Below are positions 5,914 to 13,684 of a stretch of 19,541 bases of DNA, one piece after another. Source of the DNA: an uncultured Verrucomicrobiales bacterium. GTDB taxonomy: Bacteria; Verrucomicrobiota; Verrucomicrobiae; Limisphaerales; CANJSG01. Position numbers and translations under genes: made by a program. The notes below the pieces were generated by a model, which saw only the letters and a list, made by a program, of their open reading frames with translations, ran no database searches and was not told where the DNA came from. The stretch's first letter is position 1; each line of letters begins with the position of its first letter. The stretch spans positions 1 to 19,541 of the forward strand of contig CAMLMI010000043.1 of NCBI GenBank assembly GCA_946480965.1, given 5' to 3'.

Positions 5914-7335
5914 ATGCCCCTGCCCGACCTCATCGAAATCGTCCCGCTCGCCGCGCCCGTCACCGCCGAGATCACCGTGCCGGGTTCCAAGAGCATCACC
6001 AACCGCGCTCTCATCCTCGCCGCCCTGGCCGATGGCGTAACCACGCTGCGCGGCGCGCTCTGGAGCGAGGACACGCAGGTGATGACCGAGTGTTTGGAGA
6101 AGCTCGGCTTCGCGGTGAAGGTCGAGCCCGACCCGGCCGAGGACTGCAATCGCACGATCACCGTCCACGGTCTCGGCGGCCGGATTCCCCGCGCGGGCAC
6201 GGCGGAACAACCGCTCGAACTCTTCGTCGGCAACGCCGGCACCGCCGCGCGATTCCTCGCCGCGATGGTCTGCCTGGGTGAGGGCGTCTATCGCCTCAGC
6301 GGCATCGCGCGGATGCATGAACGCCCCCAGGCCGCGCTCTTCCACGCCCTGCGCGAACTCGGCTATCGGATCGATTCCCCGACCGACAAGCTCCCCGCCG
6401 TCATCCACGGGCAGGGAAAGCGGAAAGCGGAAAACGGAAAGCGGAAATGCGTGGTCAGCGTGGACGAAAGTTCCCAGTTCGCCTCCGCCCTCATCCTCAG
6501 CGCGGCGCATGGCGGCTGGGACATCGCCATCTCCGGCGGCGACGACGAGGAGCTGCCCTACGTGGAGATGACCAAGGAACTGGTGAAGGTCTTCCCGCCG
6601 CGCGGCGGGGAATTTCCGATCGAGCCGGACGCATCGAGCGGGAGTTATTTTTGGGGCGCTGGAGCATTGCATCATACTTCAGCCTCGATGGAGTTTTCCG
6701 ACAAATTCGGGGTCGAAGTTCCCACTGGCTACAGGCTGAAGGTTGAAGTCAGTTCTTGGCCAAAGTCGGGTTGGCAGATTGATCAAAGGTTTCCAGAGCT
6801 GATGCGTGAAAAGCATTGGCTTATCCTCTCAAACCCGCCTCGGAGCGCGTCGGACAACCCCAAGCTCGAGAAAGCTTTAAGGGATTTGCTTGGGAACCCT
6901 TCGATTTCCCGTTCCAGCGATCTGGGCGACTCGATCATGACGGCCATTGTGCTGGCCCCATTCCCGCGTGTTCCCATCCGCTTCACCGACCTCGGCCGTC
7001 TCCGCGTGCAGGAATGCGAGCGCGTCGTCGCCCTGCGGACCGAGCTGACCAAGTGCGGCGCGAAGGTGATCGAGGAAGGCGACACTCTGACCGTGTATCC
7101 CTCCGAACTCCACGGCGCGGAGATCGAGACCTACAACGACCACCGCATGGCCATGTGTTTCGCCGTGCTCGGCCTGCGCGTGCCCGGCATCAAGCTCCGC
7201 AACCCCTCCTGCGTGAAGAAGACCTTCCCCAATTTCTTCCAGAAGCTGGCGGCGAAACCGCCTCACGGCCTCGGGGCCACCATCCTCGACGCCTCTGGCC
7301 GTCCTCTGTCCGGCGACGATCTTTTCGCCCACTGA
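5914..7335 (+). CDS. aroA: EPSP synthase (3-phosphoshikimate 1-carboxyvinyltransferase)
   Basis: AroA joins shikimate-3-phosphate and PEP to make EPSP, the step before chorismate. Conserved elements run through all 473 residues: PGSKSITNRA (Lys26), GNAGTAARFL (106-115), RMHERP (133-138), SSQFASAL (186-193), DASSGSYF, GDSIMTA (Asp339), RVQECER (Glu367, with the usual ETDR changed to ECER), YNDHRMAM (Arg411) and CVKKTFPNFF. Catalytic residues therefore look complete. The protein is longer than the usual ~430-450. Extra length lies in a Lys-rich loop at 168-178, encoded by a heptamer repeat, and between SYF (244-246) and WQIDQRFP, where E. coli AroA has a much shorter segment. The DNA for residues about 250-310 is near 50% G+C against about 70% upstream. 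It follows tyrA by 36 bp and converges on the sigma-factor gene. Confidence 0.93.
   Translation: MPLPDLIEIVPLAAPVTAEITVPGSKSITNRALILAALADGVTTLRGALWSEDTQVMTECLEKLGFAVKVEPDPAEDCNRTITVHGLGGRIPRAGTAEQPLELFVGNAGTAARFLAAMVCLGEGVYRLSGIARMHERPQAALFHALRELGYRIDSPTDKLPAVIHGQGKRKAENGKRKCVVSVDESSQFASALILSAAHGGWDIAISGGDDEELPYVEMTKELVKVFPPRGGEFPIEPDASSGSYFWGAGALHHTSASMEFSDKFGVEVPTGYRLKVEVSSWPKSGWQIDQRFPELMREKHWLILSNPPRSASDNPKLEKALRDLLGNPSISRSSDLGDSIMTAIVLAPFPRVPIRFTDLGRLRVQECERVVALRTELTKCGAKVIEEGDTLTVYPSELHGAEIETYNDHRMAMCFAVLGLRVPGIKLRNPSCVKKTFPNFFQKLAAKPPHGLGATILDASGRPLSGDDLFAH
6415..6449 (+). repeat. Five-copy heptanucleotide tandem repeat inside aroA
   Basis: There are five consecutive 7-mers: GGAAAGC, GGAAAGC, GGAAAAC, GGAAAGC, GGAAATG. 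Three are identical and two differ by one or two bases. It encodes a basic loop (KRKAENGKRK) of AroA. Gain or loss of any number of units not divisible by three would shift the reading frame. Confidence 0.85.
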
Positions 7336-7340
7336 TCCCT

Positions 7341-7363
7341 CGGTTTCCTACCGACCGGAACCG
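7341..7363. terminator. Imperfect hairpin between convergent aroA and sigma genes
   Basis: CGGTTTCC and GGAACCG can pair as a 7-bp stem with one bulged base and an 8-nt loop, within the 60-bp gap between two convergent genes. There is no clear T-tract, so terminator function is only suggested by position. Confidence 0.3.
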
Positions 7364-7395
7364 TCTTGGGCTCTTCCCCGCCCGCGCGAGCCGCT

Positions 7396-8136
7396 TCATC
7401 CGGCCAAGGCCGCTTGCAGCGCGGCCAGCTCGTCGTTGACGCGGGCGGGGTCGTCGAGCGTCTGGGCGATCTCCTCGCGGAGCAGTTCGCGGTTGCGGCG
7501 GCGCAGGCGATGGACCGCCACGCGGACGGCTCCGGCGTCCATGCCGAGCCTTTCGGCCACGGGGCCGTAGCCTGAGTCGTCTCCGCCCACGAGCAGGTCC
7601 TTCACCGCGTCGAAGAACTCCGCCTTGCCACCGGCGGCGCACTCCGCGCCCAGCCGTTCGACCACGCGACGCAACAATGCGAGGGCCCATTCGCGGTCGA
7701 AGGCGAGTTCCGGATTCGCCGGATCAGCGGGTTCCACGTGATAGCGGTCGTCCGCGTCCTGCCAATCAAGCGAGAGATGGACCGCGCCACCGCCGCGCTT
7801 TTGCCGAAGACGACGGTCGTGGTCGTTCGCGAGGAAGTTCTTCAAGGCGGCGAGGAGAAAGGCGCGGAAGCGGCCGCGCTCTTTGGACAAGCCTTCCAGC
7901 GGATTCTTCTCCAACAACGCGGCGAAGAACGCCTGGGTGAGATCCTCCGCGTCTTCCTTGCCGTGGCCCCGGCGGCGGATGAAGGCGTAGAGCGGATACC
8001 AGTAGGCCTGGCACAGCTCGGCCAAAGCCCGTTCGGAATGCGGCGACGACTTGCGTCCGGCCGACAGGACGACCGACCACCGCGTGGTGACGAAGAAGTC
8101 GCCACGCGGGGCCGGGGTGGAGGCGTCGCCGTTCAT
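7396..8136 (-). CDS. ECF-type RNA polymerase sigma factor
   Basis: This is a 246-aa group 4 (ECF) sigma factor that should direct RNA polymerase to a stress- or signal-specific promoter set. The N-terminus FFVTTRWSVV is typical of sigma factors common in Planctomycetes and Verrucomicrobia. Region 2 (about residues 35-110) contains the core-binding motif DAEDLTQ (62-68). Region 4 (about 160-225) ends in the helix-turn-helix GPVAERLGMDAGAVRVAVHR. A Gly-rich linker separates the two. The start at 8136 is fixed by a 4-bp ATGA overlap with the stop of the upstream kinase gene; open frame further upstream lies inside the kinase gene. No separate anti-sigma gene is present, so the overlapping kinase is the obvious controller. 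Targets are unknown. Confidence 0.92.
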   Translation of the reverse strand: MNGDASTPAPRGDFFVTTRWSVVLSAGRKSSPHSERALAELCQAYWYPLYAFIRRRGHGKEDAEDLTQAFFAALLEKNPLEGLSKERGRFRAFLLAALKNFLANDHDRRLRQKRGGGAVHLSLDWQDADDRYHVEPADPANPELAFDREWALALLRRVVERLGAECAAGGKAEFFDAVKDLLVGGDDSGYGPVAERLGMDAGAVRVAVHRLRRRNRELLREEIAQTLDDPARVNDELAALQAALAG

Positions 8137-10730
8137 CGGATCACCCGTTTCAGGCGGATCGTGATCCGCCCGGGCTCTTGCGTCGGCGCGAACTGCAACA
8201 GCCCAAAGCCATGCTCGCGGGTCTGGTAGCTGAACGTCCTGCCTCCGTTCGGTGCGGAGTCGGGCCGCAGCAGCTTGGGCGCGAACCGGCCGCGCGACAC
8301 GCTGTCGATCACCTGCAGGGGCGTGAGCGTGTCCCAATCGGTGTCGGCCACCACGGCGAACTCCACACCGAGCACATCGAGGCCGCTGGAGCCGGCCCAG
8401 ACGTCGAAGCCATTGTTCTGCGCCCAGAGGATGGATTCACCGATTCCTGCCAGGGGATTCGTGCCCGGTTGGTCTGGCGGCGCGGTCGCCAATTTGCCGG
8501 TATCCAGATCCGCCAGATCCTCGATCTTCAGTTCCAGCGTTTCGGCGAAGCGCAAAGGTTGCGGGGCGGGCAGCGGCGACGACGGCTTCAACGGCAGGTC
8601 GCGGAAGACGAACCAATTCATCGGCCGCACCTGCACCTGGAACTCCTTCACGGCCGCCAAGGGCAGGCCGCCGAAGACGTAGCTCCAGACTTCCGACTTC
8701 TCCGCCGGGGTGCCTTCGCCGTTGGTGTAGTCGTGGCTTACGCCGTTGGTGTCGATGGCCACGACGCGGGTGCGCCAGTTGGGGTCGCGTGCGCCGAGCA
8801 ACAGGGTGATCTGGGCGGAACCGCTGTTTTCCGAAGCGCGGTGGATGAACGACTGCCAGCTCGGATCGGCCGGATGGCGGATCTGGGAGGAATTCTGGCT
8901 GCGGGCGTCGTGCGTCGCGATGGTTTGCCACGGATCGAGGGCGAAGCCGACGCGCAGCCTTGCTTCATCCTGTCCCTGAGGCAGCGCGGCCCGCACGGCC
9001 CACGCTCCGCGAAGCGGCTCGCCATTCGCAAACACCGTGTTGCCGCCACCGCCGGTCCAAGGCACGCCGGAACCGAAGTCGAAGTCCGGTCCCGATGCGC
9101 CCGACGGCAGGTCGCGGAACTGGATGATCAGGTCTCGCAAGTCCGTCGGCGTGTCGCGCGTGACCGTCCCCATCGCCGCGAGATGGAGCGTTTCGTTGAT
9201 CAGCGGTCGGCCATCGGGGCTCCACCATTGGTTCGGCGCGGCGTTGGCCTCCGACAGGGCGAGGACCTCCACGCTGCCGCCGTTGGGCAGGATCGCCTTC
9301 GGTCGCCCCGTGGAGGGATCGCGCTTGGCTCTCACATCGGCGGGGATCTCCGAACGGTTGCGCCAGCTGGGAATGATCTCGGCGAACAGGACGTGGATGC
9401 CGATCACGCCGGCGAACAGCGCCACGAGACTCACCTGGTGCCAGAGATAGGGCCGACGGGGTTTCGGCGGCAGAACGACGGTGCCGTTGTCCGCCAAGAT
9501 GGGTTCTGGTGCCTTGCGGTTCAGCGTCGAGCGGATAATCAGGAAGACGGTCCAGCCCGCGAGGACGAGGCTCTTCTTGGTCGAGGTGTGCTCCTCGCCC
9601 GTGACCAGGTGCACGGTGAGGAACGCGGCCGCCACGACCATCAGCACCGTCGCCACCAACCCCAGCGCTCCGTTGAACGACACTTCGCGCTCGCCGTTGC
9701 GCTCCACCACGACAGGAATGCCGGCCCACCGGAGGAACTTTTCTCCCGTCGGTGCGGTGGGTTCTTCTCCGGGACGGGAGGCTTCGCCGGGGGTTTCCGC
9801 CACGTTCGTCACGCGTGTCTTCACTTCGCTGGCGCGCTGGTAGCGGCGCTCGGGATCGTTCTCCAAGGCGCGGAGCACGATCTCGTCGAGGCGGACATCA
9901 AGCTCCACCTTGCGCGACGGCGGGGCGAATTTCCCGATGGGCAGGTCGCCCGTGAGCATCTCGTAGAAGACCACGCCCAGCGAATAGATGTCCGCCCGGT
10001 GGTCCACGGCCAAGGGGCGCTCCACCTGTTCCGGGGCCATGTAGTGCGGCGTGCCCATGACCTGGCCGTCCACGGTGAGCCGCGTCGATTCGCCGCCCGC
10101 GCCGACGATCTTGGCCAGGCCGAAGTCCGCGATCTTCACCCGGCCCTTGCGGTCCACGAGGACGTTCTCCGGCTTGATGTCGCGATGCACCACGCCCTCG
10201 TCGTGGGCGTATTGCAGCGCGTCGCAGATTTGCGGGATGAGCTGGAGCGCCTCGCGGGCGGAGAGGCGTCCGGCCTGCTCCATCTGGCGGAGATTCGCGC
10301 CATCCACGAACTCCATGAGGAAGAAAAACAACCCGCCCGCCTGCCCGAATTCATGCACCGCGACGATGTTCGGATGGCTGAGCCGGGCCAGGGCGCGGGC
10401 CTCGCGGTTGAAACGCTCCGCCGCCGCTACGCCGTCCGAACCGTCCTTGGGCAGGAGCTTGAGCGCGACGAAGCGGTCGAGGTCCGGCTGGCGCGCCTTG
10501 TAAACGGCGCCCATGCCGCCGGCGCCGAGCAGGGAAATCAGCTCCAGCCGGGGAAACAGCGCCGCGACGGTTTCCAGCGGCGGGGGCTCGAAGCGCGGCC
10601 GATGGCCGGCCCCTTCCGTCTCCGCACCCTGGGCCAGGAGGCACGCGGGGCAGAGGCCGGCCGGCGCGCCGGAAGGGATCGGGCGGCCGCATTTCGGGCA
10701 GGATTTGGGAGCGTTCAAGGAAGTGTTCAT
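8133..10730 (-). CDS. Transmembrane Ser/Thr protein kinase with zinc ribbon and C-terminal sensor region
   Basis: This 865-aa Hanks-type kinase has four parts. (1) A short N-terminal zinc ribbon, CPKC (11-14) and CPAC (27-30). (2) A complete kinase domain: Gly loop LGAGGMGAV (68-76), VALK (Lys91), HRDIKPEN (182-189, Asp184), DFG (202-204) and MAPE (231-234). (3) Three hydrophobic segments at about 354-376, 387-403 and 433-451. (4) About 410 residues, presumably outside the cytoplasm, with two unfamiliar modules. The first ends near FQVQVRPMNWFVFRDLPL; the second ends in a TFSYQTREHGFGLLQF-type strand. I recall similar endings in verrucomicrobial membrane sensor proteins but cannot confirm this. 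Its stop overlaps the sigma-factor start by 4 bp, so kinase and sigma form one transcription unit with the kinase first. All catalytic residues look intact. The ligand is unknown. Confidence 0.93.
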   Translation of the reverse strand: MNTSLNAPKSCPKCGRPIPSGAPAGLCPACLLAQGAETEGAGHRPRFEPPPLETVAALFPRLELISLLGAGGMGAVYKARQPDLDRFVALKLLPKDGSDGVAAAERFNREARALARLSHPNIVAVHEFGQAGGLFFFLMEFVDGANLRQMEQAGRLSAREALQLIPQICDALQYAHDEGVVHRDIKPENVLVDRKGRVKIADFGLAKIVGAGGESTRLTVDGQVMGTPHYMAPEQVERPLAVDHRADIYSLGVVFYEMLTGDLPIGKFAPPSRKVELDVRLDEIVLRALENDPERRYQRASEVKTRVTNVAETPGEASRPGEEPTAPTGEKFLRWAGIPVVVERNGEREVSFNGALGLVATVLMVVAAAFLTVHLVTGEEHTSTKKSLVLAGWTVFLIIRSTLNRKAPEPILADNGTVVLPPKPRRPYLWHQVSLVALFAGVIGIHVLFAEIIPSWRNRSEIPADVRAKRDPSTGRPKAILPNGGSVEVLALSEANAAPNQWWSPDGRPLINETLHLAAMGTVTRDTPTDLRDLIIQFRDLPSGASGPDFDFGSGVPWTGGGGNTVFANGEPLRGAWAVRAALPQGQDEARLRVGFALDPWQTIATHDARSQNSSQIRHPADPSWQSFIHRASENSGSAQITLLLGARDPNWRTRVVAIDTNGVSHDYTNGEGTPAEKSEVWSYVFGGLPLAAVKEFQVQVRPMNWFVFRDLPLKPSSPLPAPQPLRFAETLELKIEDLADLDTGKLATAPPDQPGTNPLAGIGESILWAQNNGFDVWAGSSGLDVLGVEFAVVADTDWDTLTPLQVIDSVSRGRFAPKLLRPDSAPNGGRTFSYQTREHGFGLLQFAPTQEPGRITIRLKRVIR

Positions 10731-10786
10731 GGTCGTTCTAATGGTTTGCCATGAACCCCCAGAAGCATTTTCGGGGAGGTGTTACG

Positions 10787-10804
10787 CGGAATCTTTTCGG
10801 AATC
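10787..10804 (-). repeat. 11-bp-period direct repeat upstream of the kinase gene
   Basis: CGGAATC-TTTT-CGGAATC: two perfect 7-bp direct repeats with starts 11 bp apart, one helical turn. They lie 57-74 bp before the kinase start. This is a candidate activator-binding or sigma-recognition site for the kinase-sigma operon. A TTGACT (minus strand, 10813-10808) adjoins it, but no matching -10 is visible. Confidence 0.4.
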
Positions 10805-10813
10805 CGGAGTCAA

Positions 10814-10835
10814 CCCGCCGCCTCAGAGCGGCGGG
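10814..10835 (-). terminator. GC-rich hairpin after the glucosidase gene
   Basis: CCCGCCGC-CTCAGA-GCGGCGGG is a perfect 8-bp stem with a 6-nt loop, 35 nt past the stop of the GH63-like gene and about 83 nt before the kinase start. It is strong enough to stop or attenuate transcription and so to separate the two genes. No T-tract follows on the minus strand. Confidence 0.45.
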
Positions 10836-10870
10836 CGGCGAGCAGGACCGATGGAAGCCGCGCCGAGCCG

Positions 10871-13561
10871 CTACGGAGTCCTGGCGCGTTCGGCGGCCAT
10901 CGCTTCCAGGTGGCGGACGACGAGGGCGGTCCAGCCGGTCTGGTGGCTGGCGCCGAGGCCCTTGCCGGAGTCGGCGTGGAAGTATTCGTGGAAGAGCAGG
11001 AGATCCTTCCAGAGCGGATCGGTGTCGTAGCGTTTGTCGCCGCCGAAACACGGGCGTTTGCCGGTGGCGTCGGGCAGGAAGAGCCGGACCATGCGGGTCT
11101 CCAGCTCACGCGCGGCGGTCTTGAGGTTGACCTTGCGGCCGGAACCGGTGGGCAACTCGATCTGGAAGGCGTCGCCGTAGAAGCGGTGGTAGCGCTCCAG
11201 CGCCTCGATCAGAAGATAGGTGGTGGGGAACCAGATCGGGCCGCGCCAGTTGGAATTGCCGCCGAAGAGCCAGGTGTTGGATTCGCCCGGGGCGTAGTCC
11301 ACGCGGTGCTGGTCCTTGCCGATCTCGAAGACGAAGGGGTGCTTCTCGTGGTAGCGGGAGAGCGAGCGGACACCGTAGGCGGAGAGGAACTCCGTCTCGT
11401 CGAAGAGATACTTCAGCAGCGACTCCAGCCGTTCCTGCGTGGGGATGGAGAGGAGCAGGCCGGAGCCCTTCTTCGCGCCGCAGGAGCTGAACTTGCCGAG
11501 ATCCGCGCGGTAGCGGTGGAACCACTGGAAGCGCTTGTAGAAGCCGGGCAGCGCCTTGATCTGCTTTTCCTCGAAGACCTCGACGGCGATCAGCGGGAGC
11601 AGGCCGACGAGCGAGCGCGTGCGCAGCGGGATGGTCTTTCCGTCGAGCACGAGCTGGTCGTAGTAGAAGCCGTCCTGCTCGTCCCAGAGGCCGCTGCCGC
11701 CGGCGGTGTTGATCGCGTCGGCGATCTGGACGAAGTGCTCGAGGAACTTCGACGCCATGTCCTCGTAGGCGCGGTTCACCTGGCCGTGTTCGCCGCGGGC
11801 CAGCTCGATGGCCATGGCGAGCATGGTGGAGCAGTAGAAGGCCATCCACGCGGTGCCGTCGGCCTGGTGCAGGGTGCCGCCGGTGGGCAGGGGCTTGGAG
11901 CGGTCGAAGACGCCGATGTTGTCGAGGCCGAGGAAGCCGCCGGCGAAGAGGTTCTTGCCGCTGGCGTCCTTGCGGTTGACCCACCAGGTGAAGTTCAGCA
12001 GCAGCTTCTGGAAGACGCGTTCGAGGAATTCGCGGTCGCGGTGCCCGTGGGCATCGGCGATCTTGTAGACGCGCCACGCGGCCCAGGCGTGGACCGGCGG
12101 GTTCACGTCGCCGAAGGCGAACTCGTAGGCGGGGAGCTGGCCGTTCGGGTGCATATACCATTCGCGCAGCATGAGGAGCAGTTGCTCCTTGGCGAACTGG
12201 GGATCGAGCCGCGCGAAGGGGATCATGTGGAAGGCGGTGTCCCAGGCGGCGAACCAGGGATACTCCCACTTGTCGGGCATCGAGATGATGTCGCGGCTGA
12301 AGAGGTGGCGCCATTCGCTGTTGCGGCCGAACTGCCGGCCGGGCGGCGGCTCGGGCATCGACGGGTCGCCGTTGAGCCAGTCCTCGATGATGAGGTGGTA
12401 GAACTGCTTGGTGTGGCAGAGGCCGGCGTAGGCCTGGCGGACAATCCGGCGCTCGTCGTCGGACAACGGCCCAGGCTCCAGGGCGCGGTGGAACTCGTCC
12501 GCTTCCTTGGCGCGTTCCGCCACGATGGCGTCGAACTCGTGCGCCACCAGGCCGGGATCGGCGTCGGCCTTGCCGAAGAGGCGCAGCCGCAGGACGACCT
12601 CTTCGCCGGGCTGGAGCTCGAACTCGTAGTGCGGCGCGGCCTTGGTGCCGACTTCCTTGGGGTTGGCCACGTCCTTCTTGCCGTGGACGACGATGTCGTG
12701 GAACGCGTCCTTCACCCAGCGCCAAGGGTTCGGGGTGTTGTAGAGGCGCTCGAAGTTCGTCTCGTTGTCCGTGAAGTAGAGCGGGGGCTGGATGCCGCCG
12801 GGGAGCGGCGGATACTCGAACCAGAAGGGCTCCAACGTCTCGTGGGTGAGCGAAAGGCGGCCGGCCAGATGGCGGGCGATGCGGGGCTTGAGCGTGCCGG
12901 CCTCGTGCGGCGTGCCCCAGACCCAGGTGTTGCGGAACCACACGGTGGGAAGCACGTGGATGGGCGCGGCCTTCGGTCCCCGGTTGGTGATCTTCAGCCG
13001 GATGAGGACGTCGTTCGGCGCGGCCTTGGCCACCTCGGACTCGATGTCGAAGAAGCGGTTGCCGTCGAAGATGCCCGTGTCCGCCAGCTCGAACTCCGGT
13101 TCATCGCGCGAACGGCGCCGGCTCTCCGCCACCAGCTTCGCGTAGGGGAACTCCGCCTGCGGATAGCGGTAGAGGCTCTTCATGTAGGAGTGCGTGGGGG
13201 TGGACTCCAGGTAGAAGTATTCCTCCTTCACGTCCTCCCCGTGGTTGCCCTCCGGTCCGGACAGGCCGAAGAGGCGCTCCTTCAGGATCGGGTCCTTCTC
13301 GTTCCACAGCGCGACGGCGAAGCACAGACGGCACTCGCGGTCGGTCAGGCCGAGCAGGCCGTCCTCGCCCCAGCGGTAGGCGCGGCTGCGCGCGTGTTCA
13401 TGGGGGAAATAGTCCCAGCAGGTGCCGTCGCCGGAATAGTCCTCTCGCACCGTGCCCCACTGGCGCTCGGAGAGGTAGGGGCCCCAGCGCTTCCAGTTGC
13501 GCTTGCGCACGGCGTCCTCGGTCAGGCGGCGTTCTTCGGCGGTGATGGGCGGATGTGACAT
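10871..13561 (-). CDS. GH63-like glucosidase (MGH1-type glycoside hydrolase)
   Basis: This large (896-aa) protein resembles the bacterial 'glucosidase' relatives of eukaryotic processing alpha-glucosidase I. Residues about 1-370 form a beta-rich N-terminal part starting with RWGPYLSERQWGTVREDYS. Residues about 370-896 carry the (alpha/alpha)6-barrel. AAWDTAFHMIPFA (Asp441) fits the general-acid position of the family. NWRGPIWFPTTYLLIEAL (771-788) and FHEYFHADSGKG (857-868, Glu859 a candidate base) are the other conserved blocks. There is no signal peptide, so it is probably cytoplasmic, acting on a short glucoside or storage/osmolyte sugar. The family includes glucosidases, mannosylglycerate and glucosylglycerate hydrolases, and the substrate cannot be named from sequence. 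It lies 123 bp after the nucleotidyltransferase and may share its transcript. The ATG at 13561 has no Shine-Dalgarno. Confidence 0.88.
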   Translation of the reverse strand: MSHPPITAEERRLTEDAVRKRNWKRWGPYLSERQWGTVREDYSGDGTCWDYFPHEHARSRAYRWGEDGLLGLTDRECRLCFAVALWNEKDPILKERLFGLSGPEGNHGEDVKEEYFYLESTPTHSYMKSLYRYPQAEFPYAKLVAESRRRSRDEPEFELADTGIFDGNRFFDIESEVAKAAPNDVLIRLKITNRGPKAAPIHVLPTVWFRNTWVWGTPHEAGTLKPRIARHLAGRLSLTHETLEPFWFEYPPLPGGIQPPLYFTDNETNFERLYNTPNPWRWVKDAFHDIVVHGKKDVANPKEVGTKAAPHYEFELQPGEEVVLRLRLFGKADADPGLVAHEFDAIVAERAKEADEFHRALEPGPLSDDERRIVRQAYAGLCHTKQFYHLIIEDWLNGDPSMPEPPPGRQFGRNSEWRHLFSRDIISMPDKWEYPWFAAWDTAFHMIPFARLDPQFAKEQLLLMLREWYMHPNGQLPAYEFAFGDVNPPVHAWAAWRVYKIADAHGHRDREFLERVFQKLLLNFTWWVNRKDASGKNLFAGGFLGLDNIGVFDRSKPLPTGGTLHQADGTAWMAFYCSTMLAMAIELARGEHGQVNRAYEDMASKFLEHFVQIADAINTAGGSGLWDEQDGFYYDQLVLDGKTIPLRTRSLVGLLPLIAVEVFEEKQIKALPGFYKRFQWFHRYRADLGKFSSCGAKKGSGLLLSIPTQERLESLLKYLFDETEFLSAYGVRSLSRYHEKHPFVFEIGKDQHRVDYAPGESNTWLFGGNSNWRGPIWFPTTYLLIEALERYHRFYGDAFQIELPTGSGRKVNLKTAARELETRMVRLFLPDATGKRPCFGGDKRYDTDPLWKDLLLFHEYFHADSGKGLGASHQTGWTALVVRHLEAMAAERARTP

Positions 13562-13631
13562 GGGCGATACAACAACGGCACCGGCGATGGCGATTGAAGC
13601 GGGAAGGCGCGAAAGGCTTCAAGGTTTGGCA

Positions 13632-13645
13632 GCCGATTTCTCGGC
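13632..13645 (-). other. GAAA-tetraloop hairpin upstream of the glucosidase gene
   Basis: On the minus strand GCCGA-GAAA-TCGGC makes a 5-bp stem closed by a GNRA tetraloop. A second GGC/GCC pairing is possible outside an internal loop. It lies 71-84 nt before the glucosidase ATG and about 40 nt after the nucleotidyltransferase stop. It could be an mRNA structure; the role is unknown. Confidence 0.3.
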
Positions 13646-13684
13646 CATCGCCAGCCCGCCCTTCAGCCAAAGACGCGGTTCCGG

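Noticed and set aside
8178..13558. Very long open frames antisense to the Ser/Thr kinase (858 codons) and glucosidase (935 codons)
   Set aside because: The sense-strand proteins have full catalytic motifs. The antisense translations are low-complexity, rich in Arg, Ala, Gly, His and Val. GC-rich third positions remove stop codons from this frame.
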